From: Thereva unica
Lineage: Eukaryota; Arthropoda; Insecta; Diptera; Therevidae
Reading direction: 5' to 3'
DNA length: 64,000 nucleotides
Assembly (NCBI GenBank): GCA_949987705.1
Contig: OX465283.1
Span: forward strand, 49,762,953-49,826,952
Of the stretch, positions 33,836 to 45,112 are shown piece after piece; the stretch's first letter is position 1; each line of letters opens with the position of its first letter. A program made the position numbers and the translations under genes. Below the pieces are notes generated by a model. It did no database searches. It was not told the DNA's origin and saw only the letters and a program-made list of their open reading frames with translations.

Positions 33836-33900
33836 TGGACTGAGGGGCGGCGCTTTCATAGGTGCAAATGGTTCACTTGCACTCGGCGCAATTAGACAGG
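33836..33900 (+). repeat. hAT-like terminus, GGGCGGCGCTTTCAT copy 1
   Basis: CTGAGGGGCGGCGCTTTCAT followed by GTTCACTTGCAC and GGCGCAATT. Similar to 34215-34280 and to the inverted copy at 46831-46881. The start, with CAGGGG-type consensus, looks like a hAT end; partner end not found. Confidence 0.5.
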
Positions 33901-34214
33901 GGCGCCATTTCAGAAATTAAAATTTAAAAATAATACAATACAATTTTAAAAATAATAAAATAATAGAATACAAAATATATCGGAAAATCTCAAAGTTCAG
34001 GAAACATTGAGAAGGATGGCAGAGAAGCTGAAGGAAACTATTAAAATCATAGTAGAAGTTCACTCCCTTCTCGAAAGCGAGGTTTAACCGAGTTTTGATA
34101 GGACCGTGACAGAAGAGGGATTGAAATCTTCTACAGAAACATTTTTCCAGTCAAGAAATTGCGGCTTGGCAAAATATTCTCCGCTTTCTCCAATGCTATA
34201 AGAAGGTCATTGCA

Positions 34215-34280
34215 CTTAAACAAGGCGGGCGCTTTCATATTAACAAAAGATGCACTTGCACCGGGCGCAATTCGACTGGA
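34215..34280 (+). repeat. hAT-like terminus, copy 2
   Basis: GGCGGGCGCTTTCATATT then GATGCACTTGCACCGGGCGC and AATTCGA, a diverged relative of 33836-33900 in the same orientation. Confidence 0.45.
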
Positions 34281-34289
34281 ACCCAATTT

Positions 34290-35221
34290 TTCCATTGCCC
34301 TTCATTGCGATCAAAAAATTAGTAGCAAAAGTTGGGCTTATGAGGACTGCACCTCCTATGTAGGAACTGGCAGCTATTTTTGCAATAAATGCCAAGATTA
34401 ATTTCTATTCCATTAGTATATCCTTTTTCCCCAAAGTACAAAGAGTTCTGATTCCTTAACATTATTCCTTTAACATATGCCTGGCCTTGCCTGGGCTTGC
34501 CCTACAAATTAAACAATGGCTAAAAGCAGGAAGATGACTCTCCATAAATATTAACTATTTTTAAACAAATCCAAAAATAATTCAAAGCAAAGAAGTTTCA
34601 TTTCCTAATAAATGAATACCCCTATATAAAAAATTAATAAAGGTTCGAACATTGACCTACGAATTGTTACGAAAAAAAAGAATGAAGTAGTTGTTGTTCA
34701 TCACGGAATTATAACCTTTACTCGATATTAATTCCTTTGGTTTTTTCATTGTTTTAAAACTCGAAATATTTCTCTATTTTACTCTGAATTGATTTTTTTT
34801 TTAAAACCACAAAGCACTTAATTTTTAAAACGAAACATGACTTTTAATTGAAAACATTTTTAAAATAATTTAACCGAACGTTTATGAAATGTTTTACTAA
34901 TTAATATATAAAACAATAGAGTACTCATGACATTTTATGAAATTTTAAAACTATTATCACAAAAAACCCACTATTAAGAAATAATTAATTAAACAGGAAT
35001 GCCCATTGAAAATATTTAATCAATGCAATATTTTTTTCCATTGTCTTTTAAAACTATTCTCAACAAATATGCATAATTTCGCTCTTTTATTATCAATAAA
35101 AGCAATTACAAAAGCTCTATCTGCACTTTCAACAAAAGATCATAATCAATATGCAAATAATTTCATGTTTGTTTTTTTTTTTTGCCTACATAAAACCTAG
35201 TGACTCATTGCAACAGCTTAA
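34290..35221. other. AT-rich stretch, nothing recognised
   Basis: Very AT-rich (many TTTTAA and AATTAA runs). No protein, RNA or inverted termini found. Confidence 0.5.
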
Positions 35222-35227
35222 GTGATT

Positions 35228-35731
35228 TTTTTTTTTTTTTTTTTTATGTGATAGACTAGAGGCTTAGGGAAAGCCCCTTTGTACTGTTCGACAACCTATT
35301 TTTTCGTATAGAATGTCGAACAGCAGCTCTAGCCGGAAGATAGAGAGTAGAAAGAGACAGAGAAGTAGGAAGGAGCTGACACAACCTAGCCGCGATATTT
35401 TTTTTTTTTTTTTTTTTTTTTATTCCGCCTACTTCCAACCATTTCGCGACTCGGACATCGGGGCATTTGAGAAACAACTCGCTGGAGTGTTATGCCTCCT
35501 GAAACGAGTTGAATCTCATCAGCCAACCGATGACATGCGCTTGGTGGAGCGGGGAAAGACCAGCGAAGGCTATGACAGGAGGAATCAGGAATGTAAAGAG
35601 GGGAGAAGAAAGAAGGAAATTTATGTAGGTGGGAAATTGGGAAAGGCTGGGACCGTGGCACCGCCGGGAATCGAACCCGGGACCTCTGGGATAGTAGTCA
35701 AGCGCCTTACCTCTAGACCACCGAGGCCCCG
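35228..35731 (-). mobile_element. tRNA-derived SINE, copy 2 (longest)
   Basis: Head at 35660-35731 (minus strand GGCCTCGGTGGTCTAGAGG, B box GGTTCGATTCC), body of ~430 bp, tail TCACATAAAAAAA-type (long T-run on the plus strand). GTGATT occurs at 35222-35227 and 35732-35737 as a probable target duplication. An internal T-run of about 21 bases at 35401-35422 is absent from the other copies. Head similarity to a tRNA is enough for A and B boxes but the anticodon stem is not well paired, so it is not a functional tRNA gene. Confidence 0.9.
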
Positions 35732-35737
35732 GTGATT

Positions 35738-37439
35738 GTAGCAATATACAACATATGTATATCTCTCTCTCAGAATTCTGGTTATATTCATGAACCGTAT
35801 ATAAAATGAAATTGAAAGTCACCATTCTCCTCCAGTGTTCACAAAGCAAAGCACTTTATTCCTTAAGATTGTGAAGCAACACCTACTCAACAGCTCAAAA
35901 CGCCCGGCAGAAATACCAAACAATAATAATTGTCGCCATAAATAAAAATCTAAACAATAAAAATACTAATAATAATAATTTTCACCTCCTATAGTGGAAA
36001 AATACGATCACTTGCACAATCCCTTCGGTCGATGCAGAGAGACAAGATACCAGAAGCTCAACCAAGTAGAGACATCAAGTTGCCGAGATATTTATTTGCA
36101 ACATTTTCTCCCAACAATTGTCAATTACAAAATTCACAAAATTCACCTCGGATCATATCCGTTCATATGACTGAAAAAAAAATGGAAAGTTCACATCTGA
36201 ACCAGATCCGATAAAGATCCAGTTTCTAGCTCTTAACTGCATCAAGAAAAGTCGTAAAGACAATTTCTCTCTACTATGAGGATTGTCTACTTGTCATGCA
36301 AGTTGCGCTGCAATAGAGACCCCCGAGAGTAACTTGAACCCGATTTTGAATAGTTGAGAAAATTTTCACTTTCTATGGAAATTTCAAGTTTTTTCCTCTA
36401 CACTCTAGCAACAACCGGTAATTTAACAACAAATTATGCGATGCAAACTTACCAATTTTCTAGATCGCATGATTGCTTCCAGTATTTCAATGGTGTGTCA
36501 ATTCCTTGCGCAGATGATACCCTTTACACTCGATTGAAAGTTGTTACTTAATAAATAATCCTTTCGGGGTTATGATATTATCCAAGTGTGGCAAAAGTAT
36601 AAATCACGATAAATCTTAATCACTTTCTTTGTTTTCTTTATGTATTTCTTATCCAAAGAAAAAAAAATTATGTCTCAAAATTAAGTTGTATCAAAAATTG
36701 TAACAATCAGATCACGAGCACTAAACCAACTATTCACGATCAACGATCTGCACTGCTGCGACGCTATTGTTTGTTCGTTATTCCTTGAGCTGATCTCCTC
36801 CTCAGTTGAGCCGTCTTTAACCCTTCTACTTCGAGTGGTTTTGTGACATTTCGTGTTATATACTTTACGAGACAGAACTACACTTGAAACCGAAAATTCG
36901 TAAGCGCTCCGTTAACAAAAATACCGCCTGTTAGCAACCCGGAGTTCTTTTGCAAAATGACTTTCATGACCTACCTGCAGTTGGTTTTATAACATTTTCT
37001 AGAAGCAGCAAGACATGGGGCACTTGGCGGCTGTTTTATTTAGTACCTAGCAAATCCACCATGGCTCATTGCGGTGGTGCTCGACAAAAAGTTCGTCGGG
37101 GGGGAAAAGAAAAGAAATCGTGAGCCTCCGCTAACAGTCATCTTAGTTTGGTCTTGTTAGAGAGTTACCAAACCTGGAAGAAGGTATTGTCGGGAGTTAT
37201 TATTTATATATAAAAAAACTAGTTTACATTGCGATAAGACAACAAGTAGTGCACTTAACACATATTTTGCACCTTTTATCATATGAAATGGGTGTTGAGA
37301 TTAAAACATATTTGTGACAGCTAAAATACGGGGAAAAGTTGGTAATAAATTCTTCGTTCAGTTGTTGGGGAAAATGTAACTTTTGTCCATTGATGTTCAT
37401 ATTTCTAAGTAAACGATTAAACTGTCTGCACATTGTCTG
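35738..37439. other. 1.7 kb without recognised elements
   Basis: AT-rich, frames of 60-72 codons without motifs. Nothing recognised on either strand. Confidence 0.48.
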
Positions 37440-37900
37440 CACCTTTTGTAATCGCGGTTTCTTGAGTAGATAGCCGATATCTGAATCTAGCTTTAACTAG
37501 GAAGTGGTATGATTCACAATTCGCACCTCTATAGGATCTTATTTAGAGGATACTGGAAGCTTCCCTTCTGTCAGTGATATGGTCTCTTTGATTGCAGTAT
37601 ATTTCGCTTTCTTAGGAAATATGTAGAGCTGACGATCATATTTTTTCTCATAGCAAAATCGATAACACGCTGTCCGGTATCGTTTGTTGTTTCGTGGAGA
37701 CTGTCCTTTCCAATGGTTGGTCCGTGCCAGTTCTTTCTTCCTATTTTGGCGTTGAGGTCTCCTATCGCTATCTTGATATCATTGGAAGGGGCCGTCTCAT
37801 ATGTGTGTTCAAGCTGATTAATAGCTGATACATGTCCGAATTTATATCGGCAATAGTTCTTCAATCCAGTTAAAGCTTCATTCCGTAGCTTAATGCTACC
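37440..37900 (-). pseudogene. Group E endonuclease fragment
   Basis: The 97-codon minus-strand frame has the catalytic block IAIGDLNAKIGR, then SLHETTNDTGQRVIDFAMRK and MIVSSTYF, the standard order for the APE-type endonuclease of group E elements. Frameshifted continuation toward 37460 gives SYRGANCES then YHFLVKARF, where the usual SDH reads S-Y-H, losing a catalytic acid. No RT follows on this side. Confidence 0.82.
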
Positions 37901-38099
37901 ATTTTAGGCATCTAGCATTGAATTAAGGCACACCTAATGATGATATTGTACATTTAACATAGTAAAGAACCGTCCATTATCTTTAAAAATATGCAAATGC
38001 ACGTTTCGTCTGATAAGCATTTATCTACTTAATTAATCAATAAAGTAAATACAGGTTACTCATCCTTGTTGATCATCTGAACAGAAGCTGAAATTACAA

Positions 38100-38399
38100 G
38101 GGCCTCGGTAGTCTAGCGGTAAGACGCCTGACTATCACTCCAGTCGTAGCCTTCCTTAGCCCTTCCCCGATCAACCAAAGCGCATTTCATCGGTTGGTTG
38201 ATGAGACTCAACTCGATGTCAAAGTCACGATAGTAATAGTTGGGAGTACGTGGACTTAAAATATCGCGGGTAGGTTGCGGCAATTCCATCCTTCCCGACT
38301 AGAGCTGCTGTTCGACATTGCACTCTATACGAAGAAAATAGATTGTCAACAGTAAAAAGGGCTTTTCCTGAGATTCTAGTTTTTCACATTAAAAAAAAT
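38100..38399 (+). mobile_element. tRNA-derived SINE, copy 3
   Basis: Head GGCCTCGGTAGTCTAGCGG, body with GACTAGAGCTGCTGTTCGAC near 38297, and tail TTCACATTAAAAAAAA. The B box is disrupted (ACTCCAGTCGTAGCC in place of GGTTCGAATCC), so this copy is older or rearranged. Body words match the other three copies. Confidence 0.82.
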
Positions 38400-38442
38400 A
38401 TTAAGAGTACTCCCTCCCTGTTTTGTATCAGACCTATTGAAT

Positions 38443-39277
38443 CTAGCCACGAGAATGCTTCTGGTGGTAAATGTCCTCTCCTTGGCATGTTATAGTAGTC
38501 TGGTTTGGGGTAATAAGCCCCAAAAATGAGGTGATTACCGCAGTTTTATCCGCTCTTACAACGTGATTCCGGAACAATCTGATTATGAAATTGTCTATCT
38601 CATGGTTGCTGCATGGTTTTCCGTATAGGATATCATTGTTATGGAATTTTTTGAAACTTGACGGCCTTAAGCATTGCCTTTCGAACACCCTCATCATATA
38701 GTCATATATTTCACTATACTGGGCAGCCGTATGTAAGTACCGGTCTGACTAAGGTGTCTAAGGTAGCAATTCACTTTAAGTCTGGAGTTGAGGTGTTTAC
38801 TAAAAAGGAGCCTTTTCGTCATTTGGAAAGCCTTACGGACTTTGACTATAGCAGCAATTATATGACTCTCGTAATACAGGTACTGATCCAGCCAAATTCC
38901 TAGATTCTTAACCTCGGTTTTCTTTACCAGCCGCCAGTTCCAGTTCCTCCTAACATCGCGTGAAGCCTTATTAATAAATAGGAGTCCTGAACAGGATCGT
39001 TTCGCATTTTCCATGGTTGATTTTCAATTTCCAATCATCGGCGTAACGCTCGATTTCCTCGAAGTCGTGTTGTAGTAGCGTCTGGACCACGTCAATCTTC
39101 GGACTTGTTCTGTATATGACGAGGCTGTGCGAGAAAGCCAATGCGCTATGAAGGAATACAACTAGATCGCTTATATAAATGTTGAAGAACAGCGGTGAGT
39201 TCACAGCTCCTTGTTGCAACCCGTTTTTAATTACAAAGACCAGTGAGGTAAAATTCCCACTTTTGACCAGGAACTTC
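38443..39277 (-). pseudogene. Group A RT palm and C-terminal domain
   Basis: The frame at 38971-39219 begins with QQGAVNSPLFFNIYISDLVV, the RT block before the catalytic box; the box itself is expected in the following ALAFSHSLVIYRTSP and is not intact. Then DFEEIERYADDWKLKINHGK (a W-K-x-N type block; its YADD is not the catalytic one). 38694-39014 has KNLGIWLDQYLYYESHI of the thumb. 38443-38697 starts MMRVFERQCLR, part of the C-terminal region. Several frame changes. Confidence 0.75.
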
Positions 39278-39286
39278 TTCCCCGTT

Positions 39287-39492
39287 CACGGTATACAGAA
39301 ACAAGGTAGTGTAAAAGACTGTATACCGTAAACGATATTTCAGTGCTGACGTCACGTGGGGCCCGCTTTCCATATAAAGTCGGAGCTGTTGTTGTTGTTT
39401 CTGAATTAGGGCTGACGTCTCTAGGCGCCCAATTTTTACGGTATTCAAAGCTGTCGCCTCTTTTACATTACCTTATGTTTCTGTATACCGTG
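39287..39492. mobile_element. 206 bp P-like MITE
   Basis: Inverted ends of about 30 bp: CACGGTATACAGAAACAAGG on the left and its near complement (CTGTATACCGTG) on the right, with one gap and one mismatch. TTCCCCGTT lies on both sides (39278-39286 and 39493-39501), and the uninterrupted copy of the host at 3670-3690 has it once, so the last 8-9 bases are a target duplication. The start CA-x-GGTA and the AAGGTAG block resemble the ends of P-superfamily elements, which make 8 bp duplications. The interior TGACGTCACGTGGGGCCC is shared with 61768-61950. No transposase. Confidence 0.87.
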
Positions 39493-40034
39493 TTCCCCGT
39501 TATCATGTCACAGATCACGCGAAGCAGAGGATTGTCATTCCATACCTTGTCAGCTTTAGTAGTAGCCCCTCAACCCACACAGAGTCGAAAGCCTTCTCCA
39601 AGTCGACAAGGCATGCTCCCGTACACTGTTTCTTACTGAAGTTCCAGTGTATTTCGGGCACCAATTTTGTGCAAGCATGGATAGTGCCATGTTCCGCTCA
39701 GAATCCGAACTGTTGTCCGGAATTATGTTATTGCCCTTTCTCACGAAGATTGAGTATTTGTAGGCCTCTGAGATATTGTCTGCTAGGCAATCTTCACTGA
39801 ATTCGACTAAATGTCCATTCTCAGATCTCTATGCTCTGATTTCTCTTTGAAGGGCGGAATGATTTAATAGTGCCTGATTCTCCAGGCCAAAGTTCCGTCC
39901 AACACTAGTGTAAACCAAATACACTCCCTGGCAGAAAGTCCCTACTAAATCTACTCTGTCCTGCTCATCTTCCACGCAAAAAGAATCGTCAGCGTCTCGG
40001 TAGAGCGTATCCGGATCTAAGCCTTCTTTTCGTA
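39493..40034 (-). pseudogene. Group A RT fingers and palm start
   Basis: Continuation of the group A element between the P-like MITE and the TA-flanked element. The minus-strand frame 39556-39744 and neighbouring frames match the plus-strand copy at 3176-3735 (words for RKGNNIIPDNSSDSERNMA and STWRRLSTLCGLRGYY). Broken by stops. Confidence 0.72.
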
Positions 40035-40719
40035 CACTGTTAAAAATTTCTATTGTAATTTTTCAAAACAGTTGTTGGAAGTTTTTACGCATCACGATAT
40101 AGTAAAAGTACAATCCAGTTTTGTAAATTTACTACACAATTAATTCCAATTAAATTTGGGAAAATTACAAAACCTGTGTAGCAATTTTACTAAAGAGTTA
40201 TCAATACTCTGTTTAGTAATATTACAAGTGATGTAATTTTGTTTAAAAAAAACTATTACTGAAAATCTCCTGTATTTTCAATAGGTTTTATTGTCCGAGA
40301 ATCGTAACAACTCAGCTCGAGTAAAATTATAATAAATCAAATTATAAACAATGTTTGTAAATTCGAAATTCTTTCTATTGAAAGCTGATAAACAGTTCAG
40401 TAAAATCGCAAGGCGCGTAGGATTTATACATAAAGATTGTAAAATTACAACTGATATTAGTAAAGGACCCCGCACGTTTCCTATGGAAAATGACTTTCGG
40501 TCAAATTGAACGAGTCTATGCTCTTTGGGAAATTTTTTTGCTTATTGTAAAATCATTTTCCTTACATAGTATGAAAAAAAAAAAATGAACACTAGCATTA
40601 CTTAAATAATGCGACGTTATTTCTTTGCTATACCGCAAAAAACACCAACAGACCGAAAAATGAAAAACTTCAGATGTCTAAAAGTACCAAAAATCTTAAG
40701 TTTTGGGTTTCGTGCCCAG

Positions 40720-42668
40720 ATTTTCGTTTTCGCGTCGCAAGGTGTGGCCAACCCAATTCCATTTCCTTCGCCTGATTTGGTCGTCTATCTTTTCTTGGCC
40801 GGCACGGCGCCATAGTTCTTCGTTTGAAATTCTGTCTTGCCAGCGGATTTTTAGGATACGACGAAGGCATCTGTTGATGAAGACTTGTAGGCGCCCTGTT
40901 ATGAATTGGGTGACTTTCCATGTTTCACAACCGTACAAAAGAACTGCCTTAACGTTGGAGTTGAACAGCCGCAATTTGGTGTAAGTGGAAATCACCGTTG
41001 ATCTCCATATGTGGGACAGGCATGCATATGCGCCTCGTGCTTTATTTATTCTGGAACTGACGTCTTCTTCTGCCCCACCATTTTCGGTAATAATGCTACC
41101 GAGGTAGCAGAATTTATTTACCAGTTCCACGTCACGGTTATTCAGCGCTGATCGTTCAATGGTGTTTGCATTTATCCACATTTCTTTAGTTTTAGTCGGA
41201 TTTAGCCTTAAGCCTGCTGGACTACTTTCTGTTGCCAAATTCAGTACCTCGGAACCAGACTAACGTAAGTCAGACTAGGCCAACTTTTCAGGAGAGCACA
41301 AAAACTGTGTTTGTCTGGCTCAATCATAGGTTAGGACTTACGTTCTTACAACCCTTAGAAAATGCAAAAGGCGATTATTCAACGGACTTTAGTTGTTATG
41401 GCTTAAAGTAGAATCAAATTCTACATACAATGATGTAATAAACCGAAAATGGTAATATTTGGACTTACGTTCGTCTGGTTCTGAGGTACAGAATTGTTTA
41501 ACATGTTTTTGAGGTCCTGGTGTCTGTGGGCCAGCAAACAGATATCATCGGCGTAGTCGAGATCCTTAAGGCGGTCTACGAAACCCCATTGTATGCCGCC
41601 TGTTCTACTATCTAGAGCGCCGACAAGGATGTAATTTATTACTATAAGAAGTAGTAAAGGCGAGAGTAGGCGTCCTTGTCGTACTCCTGAGCTCACCTCG
41701 AAGCTGTCGGATAATTTTCCATTATGGAGAACTCTGCATTTGGAATTGTTATATAGGGCTTTTATCAATTCTATTATTTTATCAGGCAGTCCATGTCGCC
41801 GTAGTGCCTGCCATATAAAGCTCCTATTGAACGAGTCGAACGCTTTCTCATAATCTACGAAAGCAAGGTAAAGGGGGGATCGGAATTCAGTAGACTGCTC
41901 CACTATTATTCGTAAGGTGTTGATATGATCAATACATGAGCGGCCCTTCCTGAATCCGGCCTGCTGCCTCCTAAGCGTTCGGTCTACTGCCTCACTTATC
42001 CTAGATAGTAATATATGGGACAAAATTTTGCCCACAGTAGATAGTAAACAGATGCCTCTCCAGTTGTCGCATATTGTTAGGTCCCCCTTTTTTGGTATTT
42101 TGACTATGATACCTTCCGTCCAATCCTCCGGAAAGGTACAGGTGTTCCATGCTATTTCTAGGATTGGCTGAAGCGCATTTGCTATGAGGCTTGAGTCGGC
42201 TTTCAACAATTCTGGCGGGATGCCATCTTTCCCAGCTGCTTTACCATTGGCCATCGCATGAATTGCGGTTACTATTTCCGTCTTGGATGGGGCCCGGGTG
42301 GTGATTCGAATTGGCTGGGCATTGTTGCTGGTTTCCTGAGGTTCCTGTGTAAATGAACCATTCAGGGCGGCGAAGAAGTAATCTCTCCATCTTTGGAGTT
42401 GCTCCTCGTCGCTGCACAGCAGCCTTCCATCCGCACTCTTAACGGTATGCTTTTTAGTAGAGTGCTTTCCCGAGAGCTGTTTAGTGATTTGGTACAGCAC
42501 CTTACTGTTGCCAGTGTTTGCCGCGTTTTCCGCTTTTTCTGCGAGCTCATTTATCTGCTGCCTTTTATCACGCCGGACACTTCTCTTAACCTCCCGATGT
42601 AATTGGGAGTATTCCCGTTCTAATTGGTGAGGTCTTTCCGGGTCGTTTGTAGAGTTTACGTTATTTTT
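40720..42668 (-). pseudogene. RTE-like (group B) copy, both ends truncated
   Basis: Two minus-strand frames (42692-41421 and 41238-40696) correspond to residues ~370 to ~936 of the intact RTE protein at 50.8-53.8 kb, with a MITE inserted between them at 41242-41491. RT motifs are retained: YEKAFDSFNRSFIWQALRR, SSGVRQGRLLSPLLLLIVIN and YADD. The 5' end is cut at 42668 and the 3' end near 40720 before the last ~60 residues. The open frames outside those points (for example the first residues at 42692-42669) belong to the surrounding element. Confidence 0.9.
41242..41491. mobile_element. 250 bp MITE with GTACCTCGGAACCAGAC-like ends
   Basis: CAGTACCTCGGAACCAGACT and its near complement at 41465-41491 form inverted ends of about 28 bp with few mismatches; each is followed inward by AACGTAAGTC. 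AATT is duplicated at 41238-41241 and 41492-41495. The intact RTE at the same codon position (after residue ~759) has one AATT, so ends and 4 bp duplication are exact. Non-coding. Confidence 0.88.
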
Positions 42669-42721
42669 GTCATCTTTTATTTTGTAAAACAATTGTAATT
42701 TTACAAAAAAAATTAACAGTG

Positions 42722-43415
42722 TAGCAATTCCTCATTGTCAAGATCCCTAGGTAATCGCTACTTCTCCAGTCGATTGTGTGTTCTTCTCCTAAAGATTTTA
42801 TTTATCTGGGCCACTGGGTTTTATGGACTGGATCTTATTTTTCCAATACAGATTTTTAGACTTGGAGTAGTTCTCCTTGATTAATTATTGTTGGAGGTTT
42901 CGGATCACCGACTTTAATGTTACAACCCCAGGATTCTGGCGTTCGTGTCTTAAGTCTCGAGAGCAGTATACTCTTCTGTTTTTACAGACTGTCAACTGTG
43001 GAGTTCCTGTATTAATCGGTGCAGTTTTGTTTCTTAACCTTAGGTATGGTTCAATTCATCGTTTGTACAATGATTCGATCCATATCCTTCAGTATGGAGT
43101 CAATTTCGTCGTTAGTCAAATTTCTGTCTGTCGACTGTGGTAGCCCCTCCGTCTGTATCGTGGGGGCAATCGTGCTGCAGAAACGTGGCCAGTGTGCCCT
43201 ATGGTAAGCATAGTGGTGCACTGTAACATATTGTTCCAGCTCGATAACCTCGCGTGGCATTTTAACCGTGATCCAGAGTCCGTGGTGGTCGCTGTCGTAA
43301 GGAACCGTTCGTAGGCAGTTCACATCCTCGTTATTTGTTCGGCCGCTGTCAAGATGTAAGTCGAGCAAGCACAGATCCAAGTACTCGAATATAGTGTAAA
43401 GAGTGCCGCTCATAT
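42722..43415 (-). pseudogene. Group A endonuclease end and linker
   Basis: The 120-codon minus-strand frame 43051-43413 has the end of an APE-type endonuclease: YLDLCLLDLHLDSGRTNNED and the SDHHGLWITVKMP block with catalytic S-D-H, then HWPRFCSTIAPTIQTEG typical of the jockey/LOA linker. Further downstream (42722-43050) the linker is frameshifted. The endonuclease N-terminal part is missing beyond 43415. Confidence 0.78.
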
Positions 43416-44690
43416 AATTAGGGGGTACAATTAATGTTTATTTTCGCCATAAGGGTACGCGTTCAAAAAAGTTTGGAGACCACTGTGTTAATAATATAGT
43501 TTTTATTGAAGCGTCATTTTCGTAGCTATTATTACTTTTGGATTATGATTTTTTCTTGTAAATAATATTTTTCAAGCATTCTTCAATCACAATTCGGTAT
43601 TTGCTGACATTATTACGTAAGTATTAATTTTTATTGTCTTAACTTGTCTAAATTCTTTTTTGTGGTGTCTGGCTTCTTACCAGCAATACAATTTGAAATA
43701 ATTTTGCGGTTGGCAACTCTTTCAAGCATCCGAAAGCCGAGGAAAAATCCATTCCGACTTCTTTAAAAACAAAACTCTCGTGGGAGCAGTCGCGGTATTT
43801 TGTCTTGAGAATTGCATCGAATGCGCCATTGTTGATCTTTTTCCAATGCTTAAGCACGACTCTTGGAAACGCTTACAGCCAAGTAGAAAAAAATCACCAA
43901 CTTCGATGCTGTCTATAGTGCAAAGTTGTTCAGCTCGAAGCGACAATCCTGATATTTTAGCCGATATTTCTCCATTATGCACGGTAGATTTACGGTGGGA
44001 GATTTGCTTCTTACCTTTTTTCCTTCTTTCTTATTTTGATCTTTCTTTCACGGTAAACCAACGACACTACGATTTTTGCATGGATGATTTCTTCGTTAGT
44101 CTTCCAAATTTTTAATCGGCGATTTTAATTGCGTGATGGTCAATTTACAAGTACTTGCGTCCATCGAAGATGGCTGAAGCCGTGATTTGTGTTTTTTTGC
44201 GCAAATTTTCGAGTTTTCAGGTTTTTTGAATGCTCTTTTTTTTAAAGTGACTTGCAAGATAATTTTGAGAATCTTTGCATTCAACTGTGTAATATTTTCT
44301 TCATTTTTTTTTGTTTAGGATACATAACAAGACATGGTCGCGAAGATTAGTTTTAGTTTATGCATGAGTGATTTTTGTTATCAAGGAAATTATTACATTG
44401 ACATATCAATTATATACGCAAATTTGTATTTTAAACATGTTACTGCACCTTAGGAATTTATTTCTCCATCTACCAGCTAGTCATCATTTGATTTTCTTGT
44501 TCTTCTTGTTATTTTGTTTATTAGTTTATTAAATTTTCAGTTTTTTTGTTTTTCCCCTCTTCTTTAGTGTTTAGCTTTTCGGGCTAGGTTTAGCCTTTAA
44601 GGAAAAGCAAATGTAAAAAGTAGACGAATCAGTAAACCAACAACGTAAAGAATGTAAGCCTAGAGTGACAATGTGCAAGAATAAAAGTGG
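43416..44690. other. Stretch without recognised genes
   Basis: AT-rich; frames at 43648-44115 show no family motif. No inverted ends seen. Confidence 0.48.
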
Positions 44691-45112
44691 CGAGGTATAA
44701 GGTACCATCATTGCCGCCAGAGATTACTGGACAGATCGTTATGTATCTACACAGACGCCTCAAAAACTGGGAACACCGTAAGTTGTGGTATCTTTTCCGA
44801 GACATTGAATATAGATAGCTCTCTTCGTCTACTCGACCATTGCAACGTCGTGCAGGCAGAAGTCACTGCAATCTGGGAGACTCTCGAATGGCTCAAGATA
44901 TCTTCTTTAACTATAAAAATCTCCTGTCACAGTGTTTGTTACCGAACTCCTCCGAAACGGGTTGACCTATTTGTATGAAATTTTTTGTGTATATTTGGTA
45001 GGTCTGAGAATTGGTCGTAGGCTATTTTTTATACCTTTAACCAAAAAAAAAACAAACAGCTGCAAAATCCAAAAAACAATGGTAATTTTAGGAATTTTCA
45101 CTTCATTTTAGT

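Larger units (their letters stand above)
40035..42721. mobile_element. TA-flanked element with CACTGTTAA ends, holding an RTE copy
   Basis: CACTGTTAA at 40035 and TTAACAGTG ending at 42721 are inverted and each is flanked by TA, as for Tc1/mariner-type insertion. The left subterminal 550 bp has repeated GTAAAATTAC-like words, and the right end has TTGTAAAATTACAATTG in inverted orientation. Most of the interior is a truncated RTE (40720-42668). It lies in the linker of the group A element, which reads on both sides. No transposase; superfamily by TA duplication only. Confidence 0.72.
38440..43415 (-). mobile_element. Group A jockey/LOA-like retrotransposon, split twice
   Basis: A single non-LTR element can be traced on the minus strand: endonuclease end at 43051-43413, linker at 42722-43050, then after an inserted element (40035-42721) the RT from 40034 to 39493, a P-like MITE (39287-39492), and RT/C-terminal parts to 38440. 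Both interruptions are defined by their own inverted ends and by the second copy of the family at 1385-3735. Without insertions the element would be about 2.1 kb here; its 5' endonuclease start is missing. Confidence 0.82.

Noticed and set aside
35660..35731. tRNA gene (minus strand) with good A and B boxes
   Set aside because: Attached to a SINE body and A-tail repeated at three other places; the anticodon stem is poorly paired. It is a SINE head.
38971..39219. YADD in ERYADDWKLKIN as the catalytic RT box
   Set aside because: Its position after the D-F-E-E-I block and before W-K-x-K-I-N shows it is the later tryptophan block; the catalytic box should come about 40 residues earlier.
40609..40815. 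Plus-strand frames opposite the RTE copy
   Set aside because: Antisense shadows of the RTE RT coding sequence and its flank.
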